Positions 5,560-13,628 of a stretch of 57,842 nucleotides of DNA are shown piece by piece. The notes below the pieces were generated by a model. That model did no database searches, was not told the origin of the DNA, and worked only from the letters and a program-made list of their open reading frames with translations. The DNA comes from Sphingomonas bacterium. GTDB lineage: Bacteria; Pseudomonadota; Alphaproteobacteria; Sphingomonadales; Sphingomonadaceae. The translations under genes were made by a program, and so were the position numbers. Each line of letters starts with the position of its first letter. Within the stretch, counting starts at the first letter, position 1. The stretch lies in NCBI GenBank assembly GCA_030149245.1, contig JASBRX010000050.1, positions 1 through 57,842 of the forward strand, written 5' to 3'.

Positions 5560-7650
5560 ATGAACGCACTTTCGCTCAAGGGCGGTATCCTCCCGGGCCT
5601 GCGCAGCTTCGCGCTGCCCGTCGCTATTCTGGTGCTGGTGGGCATGATGGTCGTGCCGGTGCCGACCTTCCTGCTCGACGCCTTTTTCATCATGAACATC
5701 ATCATCAGCCTTGCCGTGCTGATGGTGGCGCTCAACGCGCAAAAGCCGCTCGATTTCTCCGCCTTCCCGACCGTGCTGCTGTTCGCGACCTTGTTCCGGC
5801 TCGGCCTCAACGTCGCCTCGACCCGCGTCGTGCTGGGCCATGGCCATGAGGGCGAGGCAGCCGCCGGCCATGTGATCGAGGCGTTCGGGACGTTCATGAT
5901 CGGCGGCGATTATGTCGTCGGCCTGTTCGTGTTCGCGATCCTGATCATCATCAACATGATCGTGGTGACCAAGGGTGCCGGGCGCGTGTCCGAAGTGTCG
6001 GCGCGCTTCACCCTCGACGCGCTGCCCGGCAAGCAGATGGCGATCGACGCCGATCTCAACGCCGGCTTGATCACCCCCGACGAAGCCAAGGCGCGCCGGA
6101 TCGAGGTGTCGACCGAAGCCGATTTCTACGGCGCGATGGACGGTTCGTCGAAGTTCGTGAAGGGCGACGCTGTCGCAGGCCTCCTGATCCTGTTCATCAA
6201 CATCATCGGCGGCCTGATCCTCGGCCCGGTCAGCCATGGCCTGACGCTGGGCGAAGCGGCGCAGACCTATGTGCTGCTCGCGATCGGCGATGCGCTCGTC
6301 GCGCAGATTCCCGCTTTGCTGCTCTCCATCGCCGCCGCCGCGATCGTCACCCGCGTCTCCGCGAACAAGGATCAGGACCTGACCGGCCAGATCGGCAGCC
6401 AGTTCGGCAGCCATCGCACCTGGACCCCGGTCGCGGCGATCACCGGCCTGCTGGCCTTCCTGCCCGGCATGCCCGCCCTTATCATCCTCCCCGCAGCGGC
6501 CGGTTCGGGTTACATGGCATGGAAGATGTGGCGCGCCAGCAAGCTGCCACCGCCCCCCGCCATCGTCGAGGCGGCCGAACCGGTCGACCCCTCACGGATC
6601 GGCTGGGACGAGGTCACCGACAATATGCAGGTGATGATCGACATCGGCTATGGTCTCGTCCCGCTGGTGGACGAGCGTCGCGGCGGTGCGCTGATGGGCC
6701 GGATCACCGGCGTGCGGCGCCAGCTGTCGAAGGAACTCGGCTTCGTCGTGCCGCAGGTGCGCGTGCGCGACGACATCAACATGGCGCCCTTTGCCTATCG
6801 CATCGTCGTCGGCGGCGTGGTGATCGGGGAGGACAGCGTCTCGCCCGACGAGATGCTGGCGCTCGACACCGGCCAGGCGGTCGGCACCTTGCCCGGCAAG
6901 CCTGCCAAGGATCCGACCTTCGGGCTCGACGCGATCTGGATCTCGCCCGCCGACGCCGATGCCGCGACGGGTCAGGGCTGGCTGGTGGTCGATCCCGGCA
7001 CGGTGATGGCGACGCACCTCAACCAGGCGCTGATCCAGAATGCCTCCGACCTGCTCGGCCCGGACGAGGTTCAGGCGCTGCTCGACGGCCTGCGCGAACG
7101 TGCGGCGCAGCTGGTCGCCTCGCTCTCGCCCAACCCGCTGCCGATCACGACGCTGACGCAAGTGCTGCGCGGCCTGCTGGCGGAGAATATCCCGCTCAAG
7201 GAATTCCGCCGCATCGCCGCCGCGATCGCGCTTGCCGCCCAGCGCAGCGCCGATGCCGACGAAATCATCGAGCTGATCCGTCCCGAGCTTGGCCCGCTGA
7301 TCATTCAGCGGCTGTGCGGGGTGCGCGAACCGCTGCGCGTGATGACGCTGGAGGGGCAGCTCGAAGCGCTGCTCGGCCAGGCGATCCGTTCCGACCCGTC
7401 GAAGCGCCACACGATCGAACCCGATCTCGGCCGCCGTATCGTCGATGCACTCCAGCGCGCCGCCCAGCCGCTCGTCGCCGAGGCAAAGCCGTTCGCCCTC
7501 GTGGTCCAGCCGACGATCCGCATCGCAATCCGCAAACTCGTCCGTACCGTCCTGCCCGACACCCCGGTGATGAGCTTCTTTGAAGTGCCCGAGGACAAGT
7601 CGGTCGAGGTCGTCGCCGTGATCGGCGCACCGGAGGCACTTGCCGCATGA
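5560..7650 (+). CDS. flhA: Flagellar type III export gate protein FlhA
   Basis: 696 residues, the normal length. The N-terminal half has multiple membrane helices and the FlhA signature, including DFSAFPTVLLFATLFRLGLN and VASTRVVL (about residues 66-93) and the FHIPEP-family cytoplasmic loop with DALPGKQMAIDADLNAGLI. The C-terminal ~350 residues are the soluble domain that binds chaperone-cargo complexes. FlhA forms the nonameric ring under the export gate in the inner membrane and uses the proton motive force. It starts 6 bases after the transglycosylase and overlaps fliA by 4 bases. Confidence 0.97.
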   Translation: MNALSLKGGILPGLRSFALPVAILVLVGMMVVPVPTFLLDAFFIMNIIISLAVLMVALNAQKPLDFSAFPTVLLFATLFRLGLNVASTRVVLGHGHEGEAAAGHVIEAFGTFMIGGDYVVGLFVFAILIIINMIVVTKGAGRVSEVSARFTLDALPGKQMAIDADLNAGLITPDEAKARRIEVSTEADFYGAMDGSSKFVKGDAVAGLLILFINIIGGLILGPVSHGLTLGEAAQTYVLLAIGDALVAQIPALLLSIAAAAIVTRVSANKDQDLTGQIGSQFGSHRTWTPVAAITGLLAFLPGMPALIILPAAAGSGYMAWKMWRASKLPPPPAIVEAAEPVDPSRIGWDEVTDNMQVMIDIGYGLVPLVDERRGGALMGRITGVRRQLSKELGFVVPQVRVRDDINMAPFAYRIVVGGVVIGEDSVSPDEMLALDTGQAVGTLPGKPAKDPTFGLDAIWISPADADAATGQGWLVVDPGTVMATHLNQALIQNASDLLGPDEVQALLDGLRERAAQLVASLSPNPLPITTLTQVLRGLLAENIPLKEFRRIAAAIALAAQRSADADEIIELIRPELGPLIIQRLCGVREPLRVMTLEGQLEALLGQAIRSDPSKRHTIEPDLGRRIVDALQRAAQPLVAEAKPFALVVQPTIRIAIRKLVRTVLPDTPVMSFFEVPEDKSVEVVAVIGAPEALAA

Positions 7651-8387
7651 CCTATCAGCCTGCCCCCAATGAGTTCGCCATCACCTATGATCGCCGTGGC
7701 GAAACGCGGCGCGATATGGACGCGCTGGTGCGCAAGCATATGCCTTTGGTCCGCCGGCTCGCCTGGCATGTCCATGGGTCGATGAGCACGCTGATCGATG
7801 TCGAGGATCTGGTCCAGATCGGGCTGGTCGCCCTGGTCGAGGCGGCGGGCAGCTTCGAGGATCGCGGGCTGGTCAGCTTCGACCAATATCTCCACACCCG
7901 CGTGCGCGGTGCGATGATCGACGAATTACGACGACAGGCGACGATCACCCGCGGCGCGATGAAGCGCCGCCGCGCCTATCAGGAGGCGGTGACTGCGCTG
8001 GCAGCGGACGGCGCGCGGCCCGACGAGGCGGCGGTCGCCAGCAAGCTCGGCGTCACTATCGACAAGTTGCGCAGCGATTATGCCAGCGCCGAGGCAGTGC
8101 GGTTCGATTCGATCGACGATGTCTATTCGGACGAAGGGCCGTGGTTCATGTCCGACGAGCCCGACGCGTTCGACCAGCTCGCCGACGCCGACCAGCGCGA
8201 GGCGCTGATCGCGGCAATCGCCGAGCTGCCCGAAAAGGAGCAGCTGGTGGTGCAGCTCTATTATGTCGAGGAATTGAACCTCGAGGAGATCGGCCAGGTG
8301 CTCGGCGTCGGTGCCGCGCGCATCTGCCAGATCAAGAAGAGCGCGCATGATCGGCTGAAAAAGGGGTTGATGCGGCGATTGGGGTAG
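7647..8387 (+). CDS. fliA: Flagellar sigma factor 28, FliA
   Basis: 246 residues with sigma-70 regions 2, 3 and 4. Region 2 contains LIDVEDLVQIGLVALVEAAGS (about 50-70) and the DNA-melting stretch SFDQYLHTRVRGAMIDELRR. Region 4 ends with ELNLEEIGQVLGVGAARICQ, the helix-turn-helix that reads the -35 element. The ITRGAMKRRR segment is typical of FliA. It directs RNA polymerase to late flagellar genes and is held back by FlgM (3892). Last gene of a sigma54-driven operon, so late gene expression is tied to FlbD activity. Candidate targets here are the flagellin gene, fliD and flgM. Confidence 0.95.
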   Translation: MTYQPAPNEFAITYDRRGETRRDMDALVRKHMPLVRRLAWHVHGSMSTLIDVEDLVQIGLVALVEAAGSFEDRGLVSFDQYLHTRVRGAMIDELRRQATITRGAMKRRRAYQEAVTALAADGARPDEAAVASKLGVTIDKLRSDYASAEAVRFDSIDDVYSDEGPWFMSDEPDAFDQLADADQREALIAAIAELPEKEQLVVQLYYVEELNLEEIGQVLGVGAARICQIKKSAHDRLKKGLMRRLG

Positions 8388-8395
8388 CACCTTAT

Positions 8396-8560
8396 TCCTC
8401 CCCTGAGCTTGCTCAGGGGAGGGGGACCGCTCGCGCAGCGAGTGGTGGAGGGGCGGCCGCGCAGACGGCCGTAAACAGCTCGGCAAAATTCCGCCCTCTA
8501 CGGGGCGGCCCCTCCGTCAGCGCTGCGCGCTGCCACCTCCCCTGCGAGGCAGGGGAGGAA
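8396..8560. repeat. Long palindromic intergenic repeat, copy 1 (inverted)
   Basis: About 165 bp after fliA. The ends are self-complementary (CCTCCCCTGAGCTTGCTCAG at the left, CCTGCGAGGCAGGGGAGG at the right). The centre has the shared core AAAATTCCGCCCTCTACGGG and GGCCCCTCCGTCAGCGC. Near-identical copies occur at 10429-10592, 45608-45776 and 57531-57694; this one is in the opposite orientation to the others. Non-coding; it may also act as a bidirectional terminator. Confidence 0.85.
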
Positions 8561-8624
8561 ATGATGACGGAGGGGTCAGCTTCTTTTTGCGAGACAGTCG
8601 CGACTGGCGTGCTACGCAAGCGGG

Positions 8625-8978
8625 GTGCGTCGTCATCTCTATCTGATTGCCGGATTTATCTGTCTTGGCCTGGCCGTGATCGGCGCGATCCTGCCGGTGA
8701 TGCCGACGACGGTGTTCGTGATCATGGCGGCCTATTGCTTCGCGCGCAGCTCGCCGCGTCTGGAACGCCGCTTGATCGAGCATCCGCGCTTCGGCCCGCA
8801 CATCGTCCGCTGGCGCGAGAAGGGCGCGGTCAGCCGCAGCGGCAAGGTCGCGGCCAGCATCGCCTTTGCCGTCAGCATCGCGCTGACCCTCGCACTCACC
8901 GCCATGCCATGGCCGCTGATCCCGATCGGTGCGGCGGTGGTGATCGGCGGCTGGTTGTGGACCCGGCCTGAAGCCTGA
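8625..8978 (+). CDS. DUF454 (YbaN-type) small inner-membrane protein
   Basis: 117 residues starting with GTG. Two hydrophobic hairpins (about residues 5-38 and 78-112) flank a polar loop. The segment PVMPTTVFVIMAAYCFARSS followed by LERRLIEHPRFGPHI is the DUF454/YbaN signature. The function of the family is unknown. It lies between the fliA operon and an M28 peptidase and is probably not part of the flagellar system; it may simply have been included when the cluster was rearranged. Confidence 0.85.
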   Translation: MRRHLYLIAGFICLGLAVIGAILPVMPTTVFVIMAAYCFARSSPRLERRLIEHPRFGPHIVRWREKGAVSRSGKVAASIAFAVSIALTLALTAMPWPLIPIGAAVVIGGWLWTRPEA

Positions 8979-9035
8979 CGCCTTGTCCTGCGCGCAGTCC
9001 CCGTTAGGGTCGCGCCATCAATTCGAGGGGTTTCC

Positions 9036-10415
9036 ATGAAGCGTATCTTCGCCGCCGCATTGCTCTGCACCGCCGCTCCCGCCATTGCCCAGACCGCAGC
9101 GCCGGCGCCGGTCACTACCGCGGCACCCGCGACCGACTGGATGGTCAAGCCCGAATGGATTTCGGCGCATGTCCGCTTCCTCGCCGGACCGGAGCTGCAG
9201 GGGCGCGGCAGCGCGACGCGCGATGAGGCGATTGCCGCCGCCTATGTCGCGGCGCGCTTTCAGGGCTATGGGCTGCAGCCCGCGCCGGGCACCGATTCCT
9301 ATGTGCAGAAGGTCAAGGTCATCCGCCCGCGCCTCGACGGCGAACCGGCGGTTACGGTCGCCGGGAAGGCGATCAAAGGCGCGACGCTGATTCTTGGCGG
9401 TGCCGATCGCGTGGCGGGCACTGCGGCAGTCCATGCCGGGGACGATGCCGCCACGTTCCCCGCTGAAGACATCGTTTTCGTGGCGGGCGCAAAGATCTCA
9501 CCCTCCGCCGCGATCCGCGCCACGCGCGGCAAGGGGACCAAGCTGCTGGTGCTGCGCGCGAGCGAGGCGACGGCGAAATTGTGGGAGCAGATCGGCAAGC
9601 AGCCGCGCCTGACCTCCTACCTCGCCGAACAGCCGCCCAAGGACGGTCTGTCGGTCATCGTCCTCCCCGCTGCGGCCTTCGACAAGGCGGCGAAGTCTGC
9701 GGGCAAGCCGGTCGCGATGCAGCTCAACCTGATCCGCGAAGAGGTCGAGACCACCAACGCGATCGGCTATCTGCCCGGCACCGATCCCAAGGCGGGGGTG
9801 ATCCTGCTCGCCGCGCATGTCGATCATCTCGGCGTCCAGCCAGACGGGACGGTGATGTATGGCGCCAACGACGATGCGTCGGGCGTCGCCGCCGTGCTCG
9901 AACTCGCCCATGCGCTGAGCAGCGGCAAGCGGCACAAGCGCGGCATCCTGTTCGCGGCGTTCGGGGCGGAGGAGATGGGCGGCTTCGGATCGCGCGCCTT
10001 TGCCGCCGCGCCGCCGGTGCCGCTGACCGACATCGTCGCGAACCTCGCCTTCGAGATGATCGGCGCGCAGGATCCCAAACTGCCCAAGGGCACGATGATG
10101 ATGACCGGGTTCGAACGCTCGAACCTCGGCCCCACGCTCGCCGAACGCGGTGCGCTGGTGACCAAGGACCCGTACCCGGAGCAGAACTTCTTCGAGCGCT
10201 CCGACAATTACGCCCTCGCGCGGCGCGGGGTCGTGGCGCACACCATTTCGGGCTGGGCGGTGACGCCGACCTATCACTCGCCGCAGGACACGATCGCCAA
10301 TCTCGACGTCCCGTTCATGGCGCGCGCGGTCCAGTCGCTGATCGGCCCCGCCCGCTGGCTCGCCGACACCGACTTCCGCCCCGACTGGACCGCTGGCGGC
10401 AAGCCGGGCGAGTAG
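9036..10415 (+). CDS. Secreted M28-family zinc aminopeptidase
   Basis: 459 residues with a Sec signal peptide (MKRIFAAALLCTAAPAIAQ) ending in an AxA-type site. The C-terminal half is an M28 (aminopeptidase Y/S type) domain with the co-catalytic zinc ligands and acid/base visible: the His/Asp of LLAAHVDHLG, the Asp of YGANDDASGV, the Glu pair of FGAEEMGG, and a late His in TPTYHSPQDT. The N-terminal ~190 residues form an inserted PA-like region. Likely a periplasmic or extracellular peptidase. Monocistronic, with palindromic repeats following it. Confidence 0.9.
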   Translation: MKRIFAAALLCTAAPAIAQTAAPAPVTTAAPATDWMVKPEWISAHVRFLAGPELQGRGSATRDEAIAAAYVAARFQGYGLQPAPGTDSYVQKVKVIRPRLDGEPAVTVAGKAIKGATLILGGADRVAGTAAVHAGDDAATFPAEDIVFVAGAKISPSAAIRATRGKGTKLLVLRASEATAKLWEQIGKQPRLTSYLAEQPPKDGLSVIVLPAAAFDKAAKSAGKPVAMQLNLIREEVETTNAIGYLPGTDPKAGVILLAAHVDHLGVQPDGTVMYGANDDASGVAAVLELAHALSSGKRHKRGILFAAFGAEEMGGFGSRAFAAAPPVPLTDIVANLAFEMIGAQDPKLPKGTMMMTGFERSNLGPTLAERGALVTKDPYPEQNFFERSDNYALARRGVVAHTISGWAVTPTYHSPQDTIANLDVPFMARAVQSLIGPARWLADTDFRPDWTAGGKPGE

Positions 10416-10428
10416 GGGGCTTCGGCAA

Positions 10429-10592
10429 TTCCTCCCCTGCGCAGCAGGGGAGGGGGACCGCCCGCGCAGCGGGTGGTGGAGGGGCCGCCCCGTAGAGGGC
10501 GGAATTTTGCCGAGCCGTTTCGGCCGTCTTCGCGGCCGCCCCTCCGTCAGCACTTCGTGCTGCCACCTCCCCTGCGGAGCAGGGGAGGAATT
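10429..10592. repeat. Long palindromic intergenic repeat, copy 2
   Basis: Same family as 8396-8560 but in the other orientation: CCTCCCCTGCGCAGCAGGGG at the left end, the core GGCCGCCCCGTAGAGGGCGG then AATTTTGCCGAG, and CCTGCGGAGCAGGGGAGG at the right end. It separates the convergent M28 peptidase and flagellin genes. Confidence 0.85.
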
Positions 10593-10611
10593 GGGCCAAC
10601 AAGCAAACAAA

Positions 10612-10643
10612 GAAAAACCCCGGCGGTCTTGCGACCACCGGGG
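10612..10643 (-). terminator. Rho-independent terminator of the flagellin gene
   Basis: An 11-bp stem (CCCCGGCGGTC / GACCACCGGGG, one mismatch) with a 4-base loop. On the minus strand it is followed by TTTTTCTTTG. It lies about 80 bases downstream of the flagellin stop codon. No other minus-strand gene ends here. Confidence 0.85.
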
Positions 10644-10724
10644 CTTCCTCGCATGCCCTTCCAACAGGGAAGGGTGACCGGCCGTGGCGCCTGTCAGGGG
10701 GGTGACACCCCGACCGGCACACGC

Positions 10725-12128
10725 TTAGCGAAGCAGCGTAAGGACGTTCTGCTGCGACTGGTTGGCCTGGGCGAGCATCGCGGTCGATGCCTGACTCAGG
10801 ATCTGGGCCTTGGCGAGCGCGGTCGTTTCGGCCGAGAAGTCGGCGTCCTCGATGCGGCTGCGCGCTTCGGTCAGGTTGGTGACGTTGCTGGTCAGGTTGT
10901 TGACCACCGATTCCAGACGGCTCTGGCTGGCGCCAAGGCCGGCGCGGACCGTGTTCACCGTGGTCAGCAGCGCGTCGATCGTGGCGAGCGAGCTGTTGGC
11001 CGCGGCCGAGGACGCAACCGACAGGCCCGTCGTTTCGATGTCGTCGCCGATCGAAACCACGATGTCGTCGCCCACTTCGGCAGCGATCATGTCGCCCACT
11101 TCGGCAGCGATCAGATCGCCTTCTTCAGCCGCAACCTGGTCGCCGACCGACACGGTGATCTCGTCACCCTCGCTCACGACGATGTCGTCGCCTTCTTCGG
11201 CCAGGACGGTATCGCCCACCGCAACCGCGATGTCGTCACCGATGCTGCCGCTGAAGCCGCCATCGATATCTTCCTGAGTCGCCGGGCGCATCAGGTTTGC
11301 ATCGACATCCGCCTGGGTCGCGACGCGGGTCGCACCCGCCGTCACGTCGTCGGCCGTGGCTTCGCGGGTCACACCAGCGGTCACATCGGCGGCCGTGGCT
11401 TCGCGGGTCACGCCCGCATCGACATCGTCCTGCGTCGCAGCGCGGGTTGCACCCGCCGTCACGTCGTCGGCCGTCGCGGCGCGGGTGGCACCGGCGGTCA
11501 CGTCCGCAGCGGTGGCGGCGCGGGTCGCACCGGCGGTGACGTCCTCGGCAGTGGCTTCGCGGGTCGTGCCCGCATCGACATCCGCCTGCGTCGCTGCGCG
11601 GGTGCCCGCCGACATGCTGCTGAGGTCGATATTGCCGATCGAGATGGCAACGGTCTCACCCGAATTATAGCCGGTCTGGATCGTCGTCGTCGTTCCCGTG
11701 CCGCCCGAAGCGGTGGTGAACAGCGAAACGCCGTTGAACTTGGTGGTGGTGAGCGCCGACGAGATCTGCGAGGTCAGCGCGCTCACTTCCGACTGAAGAT
11801 TGGCGCGGTCGCTGTCCGAATAGGTGCCCGAAGCCGACTGAACCGCCAGCTCGCGGATACGCTGCAGCATGTTGGTGACTTCACCCAGCGCGCCTTCGGC
11901 GGTCTGGGCCAAGCTGACGCCGTCATTGGCGTTGCGGATCGCCTGGCTCATGCCGCGGATCGACGAGGTCATCGTCGATGCGATGGCGAGGCCGGCGGCG
12001 TCGTCCTTCGAAGTATTGATGCGCTTGCCAGTCGACAGACGCTCCATGGCGGTCTGCAGCGAGGCCGACGCCGTCTTCGAAGCGTTCGCGGCGCGCAGGC
12101 TCGCGATGTTCGTTCCGATAACAGTCAT
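10725..12128 (-). CDS. fliC: Flagellin with two internal tandem-repeat tracts
   Basis: 467 residues. The N-terminal ~165 residues ([18 protein letters not shown]; then [35 protein letters not shown]) and the C-terminal ~95 residues ([32 protein letters not shown]) are the conserved D0/D1 flagellin helices, which form the filament core after type III export. The centre is unusual: about nine 13-residue units followed by about nine 8-residue units. An ATG with a GGAGA Shine-Dalgarno sequence sits 6 bases upstream of the start. The gene is preceded by a sigma28-like promoter and followed by a strong terminator, so it is monocistronic. Only one flagellin gene is present in the window; it diverges from flbD. 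Confidence 0.95.
   Translation of the reverse strand: MTVIGTNIASLRAANASKTASASLQTAMERLSTGKRINTSKDDAAGLAIASTMTSSIRGMSQAIRNANDGVSLAQTAEGALGEVTNMLQRIRELAVQSASGTYSDSDRANLQSEVSALTSQISSALTTTKFNGVSLFTTASGGTGTTTTIQTGYNSGETVAISIGNIDLSSMSAGTRAATQADVDAGTTREATAEDVTAGATRAATAADVTAGATRAATADDVTAGATRAATQDDVDAGVTREATAADVTAGVTREATADDVTAGATRVATQADVDANLMRPATQEDIDGGFSGSIGDDIAVAVGDTVLAEEGDDIVVSEGDEITVSVGDQVAAEEGDLIAAEVGDMIAAEVGDDIVVSIGDDIETTGLSVASSAAANSSLATIDALLTTVNTVRAGLGASQSRLESVVNNLTSNVTNLTEARSRIEDADFSAETTALAKAQILSQASTAMLAQANQSQQNVLTLLR
11032..11255. repeat. 24-bp / 8-residue tandem repeat tract in flagellin
   Basis: On the minus strand the tract encodes about nine consecutive octapeptides of the form [VIE]-G-D-x-[IV]-x-x-x, for example [24 protein letters not shown] and VGDMIAAE (about residues 292-365 of the flagellin). 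The regular alternation of a GD turn with a short beta-like stretch suggests a repetitive beta structure such as a solenoid. Some neighbouring units are nearly identical at DNA level (for example around 11070-11110), indicating recent duplication. Confidence 0.9.
11258..11611. repeat. 39-bp / 13-residue tandem repeat tract in flagellin
   Basis: On the minus strand the tract encodes about nine 13-residue units with consensus AGxTR[EA]ATAxDVT, for example [26 protein letters not shown] and [13 protein letters not shown]. The first unit is one residue short and the last is degenerate (about residues 173-290). Neighbouring units are highly similar in DNA sequence, so copy number is likely to vary by slippage or recombination. 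The tract fills the surface-exposed variable domain of the flagellin. Confidence 0.9.
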
Positions 12129-12200
12129 GTCTTGTCTCCGTTCAATCCGGCGTCTCCCCGTTCCCCCCTGAATGCGAAGGAGCCCGAGCCGCCACAGGGG

Positions 12201-12227
12201 TGAACGGCAGGGTGGGCGGCGGATTAA
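12201..12227 (-). promoter_or_regulatory. Probable sigma28 (FliA) promoter of flagellin
   Basis: On the minus strand: TTAA (12224-12227), 15 bases, then GCCGTTCA (12201-12208). The spacing equals that of the sigma28 consensus TAAA-N15-GCCGATAA. Precisely the same TTAA-N15-GCCGTTC arrangement occurs in front of fliD (25730-25756). The predicted leader is about 65 bases. Confidence 0.6.
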
Positions 12228-12319
12228 GCAGTTTTCTGCGCGGTTTTTCGCGGGTCTCGCGCGCGCGTAGAGGCACGCGCGGCTAACTGGAGCCGAAAAA
12301 CGCTGTTTTTTTGAATTGG

Positions 12320-12334
12320 TTTACTCGGCGTTTA
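12320..12334. promoter_or_regulatory. CtrA-like box upstream of flbD (weak)
   Basis: TTTA-CTCGGCG-TTTA has the TTAA-N7-TTAA architecture of CtrA sites, with one mismatch in each half. It lies about 40 bp before flbD. In Caulobacter CtrA drives top-tier flagellar genes, so the position is suggestive, but the match is only 6 of 8 and may be chance. Confidence 0.25.
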
Positions 12335-12350
12335 CCACCAATCCCGCATT

Positions 12351-12368
12351 CCCCCGTTCAACAGGGGG
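12351..12368 (+). promoter_or_regulatory. Small hairpin covering the flbD ribosome-binding site
   Basis: CCCCC at 12351-12355 can pair with GGGGG at 12364-12368 across an 8-base loop. The GGGGG arm is the Shine-Dalgarno sequence of flbD (6 bases before the ATG), so folding would hide it. Whether this regulates translation is inference. Confidence 0.35.
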
Positions 12369-12374
12369 TTTCGA

Positions 12375-13628
12375 ATGCAGACCATCTTTCCGTCGGCCGC
12401 AGTCCTTCGTCAGAATTACGCGCTGGTTTCGGCGCTGCGCTCGCAGGGGTTTGCCATCGGCGCCGCCGACAAGGTGAAGCCGATGCCGGGCGACCTGTTC
12501 ATGATCGTCGAGGGCGAAGCGCCCCCGGTTTCCGCCCGCACCCTGGTGCTGGCCGAGGGGCCGGTCGCGGCGATCCCGTTCCATGACGGCAACCCCGCCC
12601 GCCTGTCGTTCGGGGCCGATGACGCCGCCGTCGCTACGGGCTTTGCCAGCGCGATGCTCCGCGGCGCGCATGCTCCGGTCGCCGCGGACCCGGAAAGCCT
12701 CGCGCTCTACGCGCTCGCCGAACGCGTCGCCGCCGCCGACATCACCGTGCTGATCAACGGCCCGACCGGGACCGGCAAGGAAGTGCTGGCTAAGGCGATC
12801 CATCACGGCTCCGCCCGCCGCGACGGCCCGTTCATCGCGGTCAATTGCGCGGCGCTGCCCGAAACCATGCTGGAAGCATTGCTGTTCGGCCATCAGAAGG
12901 GCGCGTTCACCGGTGCCAATGCGGCGGGCGAAGGCTTTTTCCGCGCCGCCAATGGCGGCACCCTGCTGCTCGACGAAGTCGCCGAAATGCCGCTCGCGCT
13001 TCAGGCCAAGCTGCTGCGCGCATTGCAGGAGCGCGAGGTGGTGCCGATCGGCGCGACCGCTGCTGAAAAGATCGACGTGCGCGTCATCGCCTGCGCCAAC
13101 CGCGACCTGCAGGCCGAGGTGATGGAAGGCCGATTCCGCGCCGACCTTTATTATCGCCTGTCGGTATTCCCGCTGTCGACCAAGCAGCTCGCCGCACGTC
13201 CCGGCGACGTCGCCGCCCTCGCCGCCGCGATGGTGCTGCGCCATGCCGGCCCGCGCGGGCAGCTCCCCTGGGTGACGCGCGAGGCGCTCGCCGTGCTTCA
13301 GGCGTATGACTGGCCGGGCAATGTCCGCGAGCTCGAAAATGTGATCCAGCGCGCGCTGCTGCTGTGCATGGGCGATGCGATCACGCCCGATCACCTCATC
13401 TTCGATCGCCAGCCGGTCGCAGCGGCACCGATGCAGGCCGAACCTGGCCAGCTCAGCAATATCGTCCAGCTCAGTGAGTTCGCCGCAATTCGCGAGACGC
13501 TGGCGGCGTGCGGCGGCAGCCGGATCGAGACCGCCAAGCGGCTCGGCATTTCCGAACGCACGCTGCGCTACCGCCTCGCCAAGGCGCGCGAGCAGGGCGA
13601 AGACCTTGTCCGGAGGATTAGCGCATGA
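12375..13628 (+). CDS. flbD: FlbD-type sigma54-dependent flagellar activator
   Basis: 417 residues. The N-terminal ~105 residues do not show a recognisable phosphoacceptor receiver domain. The AAA+ domain (about 110-340) has Walker A GPTGTGKE (~129-136), the sigma54-contact loop GAFTGA (~176-181), Walker B LLLDE and the conserved DWPGNVREL. A Fis-type helix-turn-helix ends the protein (SRIETAKRLGISERTLRYRL). It should remodel sigma54-RNA polymerase at the flgB, transglycosylase and fliK promoters. It heads the operon flbD-fliE-F-G-H-I-J, overlapping fliE by 4 bases (ATGA), and diverges from the flagellin gene. FleQ/FlrC-like naming would also fit; FlbD is preferred from the alphaproteobacterial context. 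Confidence 0.88.
   Translation: MQTIFPSAAVLRQNYALVSALRSQGFAIGAADKVKPMPGDLFMIVEGEAPPVSARTLVLAEGPVAAIPFHDGNPARLSFGADDAAVATGFASAMLRGAHAPVAADPESLALYALAERVAAADITVLINGPTGTGKEVLAKAIHHGSARRDGPFIAVNCAALPETMLEALLFGHQKGAFTGANAAGEGFFRAANGGTLLLDEVAEMPLALQAKLLRALQEREVVPIGATAAEKIDVRVIACANRDLQAEVMEGRFRADLYYRLSVFPLSTKQLAARPGDVAALAAAMVLRHAGPRGQLPWVTREALAVLQAYDWPGNVRELENVIQRALLLCMGDAITPDHLIFDRQPVAAAPMQAEPGQLSNIVQLSEFAAIRETLAACGGSRIETAKRLGISERTLRYRLAKAREQGEDLVRRISA

Noticed and set aside
11258..11611. CRISPR array suspected because of regular 39-bp spacing
   Set aside because: The repeats are contiguous with no unique spacers and are in frame within a flagellin gene.
10473..12203. Open frame of 576 residues antisense to flagellin with repeated RxGFAG-type units
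   Set aside because: The repeats are only the mirror of the 39-bp and 24-bp repeats of flagellin; no start signal or family match.
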